A stretch of 64,000 nt of DNA from Candidatus Brocadia sinica JPN1 (GTDB taxonomy: Bacteria; Planctomycetota; Brocadiia; Brocadiales; Brocadiaceae): positions 3,593,052 through 3,657,051 of the forward strand of contig NZ_BAFN01000001.1 of NCBI RefSeq assembly GCF_000949635.1. Reading direction: 5' to 3'. This document shows positions 62,469-64,000 of the stretch, piece after piece. The notes beneath the pieces were generated by a model that ran no database searches, was not told the DNA's origin, and saw nothing but the letters and a program-made list of their open reading frames with translations. Numbering within the stretch: the first letter of the stretch is position 1; every line of letters begins with the position of its first letter. A program made the translations under genes and the position numbers.

Positions 62469-64000
62469 TCATCTTTCATCTTTCATCTTTAATCTTTCCC
62501 CCGGTATCTTCCCTTCCACACCTCCCGGCGGTATCCATGATAGCTTAAAAATAGCCCCGCCGCCCCCATCAAAATATTTGATCATTATCTTGTGTTTGCC
62601 TTTTTCCAATGTATGTTTACCTGTCACAGATCTTATTGCATGATAACCACCATTATCTATTATCAATATATCATCTATGGAAAGCCACGAACCGTCATCT
62701 GACGTTAATTTGAATGTATACGTACCGGGCGCTGGAATATCGATATAACCTCTCCAGACTATGCTAAAAGGGCTTGATAGGGGTTTTTCTCCCTCATAGT
62801 CCCAATGAAATTCAATGCCTGTATCGACTTTTTCTTGCACAGGCTCACCCTTCCAATCCACGTTGCCATAATAGCTGGCATGTAATCCATATCCCTGGCT
62901 GATTAACTTCTGTTTATCGTTCGCCTGAGAATCTCTGTCTGATGAAACAAGAGGCTGTTGTTTTTTACCCAGATCGTAAATGGCATAGTTTTTCGTAGTT
63001 ATTATCTGCGTATAATGTGTATCAAAAAATTCCTTGTTTACGCCGATATGTTTCTCGTGAGGACCTATTGTTACATAGCTGGTTTTATATTTATCTATGA
63101 GAGATGCCGCTTCAGGATTACCTTTTAACATCTTTCGAATGTCGTGTTCACGCTTGAATGCATCACTATAGCCGTGACTCCATACATGACCGGGGAAACC
63201 CATCAATGACTTTCTGCCGGATAGGAATACAAGGTGGTTGTGTATGGGCGCATTCAGGAAGATTGCATCTGCCGGTGTTTCTGCGGAAATACGTCCGGCA
63301 AGTTCCATTTCCTCTGTACTAAATTCCTTCCAGCCATAAACGGGGGCCATGGCATATCTGAAAACGTCGATACTTCCTGCAATGGTGAGAAAAAACATGA
63401 TAATGAAAAAGCCCACGCGTGAAAGAACTTTGTAATGTGTATTTTCATATAAACGGGCCATTGCAAAGGCTGCAATAGGGGTAGTTCCCAAAAACCAGTA
63501 AATGAATATTTTTATATTGTCCCAATTCCAGGGTGCGAAGAGTACCAGATTGGGCACGAGGAAGAGTATCAAAAATAGCAAAGTATATATCCCAAGATGT
63601 GTAGGGGCACGGTGCCCCGTGCCCTTACGAAAAACGAAAATTAGTGTGAATCCAGCTATCATCAAAGGCCAGAAAAGACCGGTATTCTTTAACCAGAACC
63701 AGAGAAAATTTTCCTTCCCTGCCATCCATCCAAAATTTGGTTTAAAAAAACTTCCTCCACCCACGTGTCCGGACAGATAAAGCACCTGCGGTAGTGACAG
63801 GATAAAGGCTGGTATAAAGAACAGAAACCATTTCCGCCAGTCCCAAAACATGAGACCCAGTGGTATGGTAACCATCAGCATGGCCAGAAAACTATGTGAG
63901 TGGAAGAATGGCAACGTCCCGCCAAGGATGCCGGCAAAGAGAAATTCTCTCCACTTCTTATATTCAATGCCAGTATAGAGGAGAGAAAAGATTAGCATGG
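62469..64000 (-). CDS. Second GT39-like protein with PA14 domain, partial
   Basis: The gene runs off the right edge; 509 residues are seen after the first internal Met. Several membrane spans (to about residue 220) lead to a soluble part and a C-terminal PA14 domain (about 405-500: S-D-D-G-S-W-L-S-I-D and F-D-G-G-G-G-A-I-F), similar to the neighbour at 60239. A REP-like palindrome is read in frame (63599-63623), giving K-G-T-G-H-R-A-P-T-H-L-G. The 235-base gap to the neighbour (62234-62468) has AT-rich words such as GATTAAAGATTAAAGATG on one side and (T)TTCATC tandem units on the other. Confidence 0.75.
   Translation of the reverse strand, partial: MLIFSLLYTGIEYKKWREFLFAGILGGTLPFFHSHSFLAMLMVTIPLGLMFWDWRKWFLFFIPAFILSLPQVLYLSGHVGGGSFFKPNFGWMAGKENFLWFWLKNTGLFWPLMIAGFTLIFVFRKGTGHRAPTHLGIYTLLFLILFLVPNLVLFAPWNWDNIKIFIYWFLGTTPIAAFAMARLYENTHYKVLSRVGFFIIMFFLTIAGSIDVFRYAMAPVYGWKEFSTEEMELAGRISAETPADAIFLNAPIHNHLVFLSGRKSLMGFPGHVWSHGYSDAFKREHDIRKMLKGNPEAASLIDKYKTSYVTIGPHEKHIGVNKEFFDTHYTQIITTKNYAIYDLGKKQQPLVSSDRDSQANDKQKLISQGYGLHASYYGNVDWKGEPVQEKVDTGIEFHWDYEGEKPLSSPFSIVWRGYIDIPAPGTYTFKLTSDDGSWLSIDDILIIDNGGYHAIRSVTGKHTLEKGKHKIMIKYFDGGGGAIFKLSWIPPGGVEGKIPGERLKMKDER
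63599..63623 (+). repeat. REP-like palindrome inside a coding sequence
   Basis: ATGTGTAGG followed by GGCACGG-TG-CCCCGTGCCC. It shares the TGTAGGG-CA head with the palindromes flanking the transposase at 6169-6739, and lies in frame within the second GT39-like gene. Confidence 0.65.

Noticed and set aside
62234-62500. Tandem TTTCATC units as a regulatory satellite
   Set aside because: Only a few imperfect units, partly coding for the C terminus of the GT39-like gene; simple AT-rich slippage is enough to explain them.

Overview
The window most likely comes from a planctomycete, probably of the anammox order Brocadiales. Four things point there: a moderately AT-rich chromosome, an intact peptidoglycan precursor cluster that ends at ftsQ with no ftsA or ftsZ, a remnant of the planctomycete H-X9-DG prepilin-associated family, and a bacterial-chromosome V-type ATPase. 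The assignment is inferred from gene content only.

Layout. (1) 314-12970: a V/A-type ATPase operon in the Enterococcus hirae order ntpF-I-K-E-C-G-A-B-D. The rotor subunit K keeps every Na+-ligand residue of the E. hirae ring, so the enzyme is predicted to move Na+. The operon is split by foreign DNA: a 3.2-kb block between ntpG and ntpA (decayed gene, MNT/HEPN toxin-antitoxin remnant, a REP-associated transposase between inverted palindromes, and a ParA plus a partner gene), a four-helix-bundle S23 gene between ntpA and ntpB, and a REPIN-like double palindrome between ntpB and ntpD. (2) 13154-19929: a DUF523/DUF1722 gene convergent with a C-terminally truncated class II photolyase, a G+C-rich catalase that looks like an integron-type gene cassette, a SorAB-like sulfite dehydrogenase pair, and a DUF445 membrane protein. 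(3) 20282-24480: a protease-like TPR protein, then decayed insertion sequences and a receiver-like protein.

(4) 24535-34894: a defence island. A type III restriction-modification system (mod with a frameshift, res intact) is interrupted by a 1043-residue protein that fuses an N-terminal SIR2 domain to an Argonaute MID-PIWI module. The Argonaute gene lies between two direct repeats of about 595 bp, each carrying a DUF559 nuclease gene and the first codons of res. Throughout the island a G-rich palindrome is scattered about ten times, several copies lying in frame inside mod and supplying ribosome binding sites for the DUF559 genes. This is the most interesting part of the window.

(5) 34998-50760: queA (minus strand), then the dcw cluster mraZ-rsmH-ftsL-ftsI-(small gene)-murE-murF-mraY-ftsW-murG-murC-ddl-ftsQ, with three MraZ-type AGTGG boxes at the head. 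murD, murB, ftsA and ftsZ are absent. (6) 50761-59474: an H-X9-DG remnant, tRNA-Leu(GAG), and a type II secretion operon gspD-I-J-K-L-M-C-F without gspE or gspG. (7) 59508-64000: a family 2 glycosyltransferase facing two tandem membrane proteins of the GT39/Agl23 type that end in PA14 domains; the second runs off the window, and one carries a REP-like palindrome within its coding sequence.

The genes together describe an envelope-building chromosome segment (wall precursors, secretion, lipid-linked sugars, a cation-pumping ATPase) that has repeatedly been invaded by small palindromic elements and defence genes.
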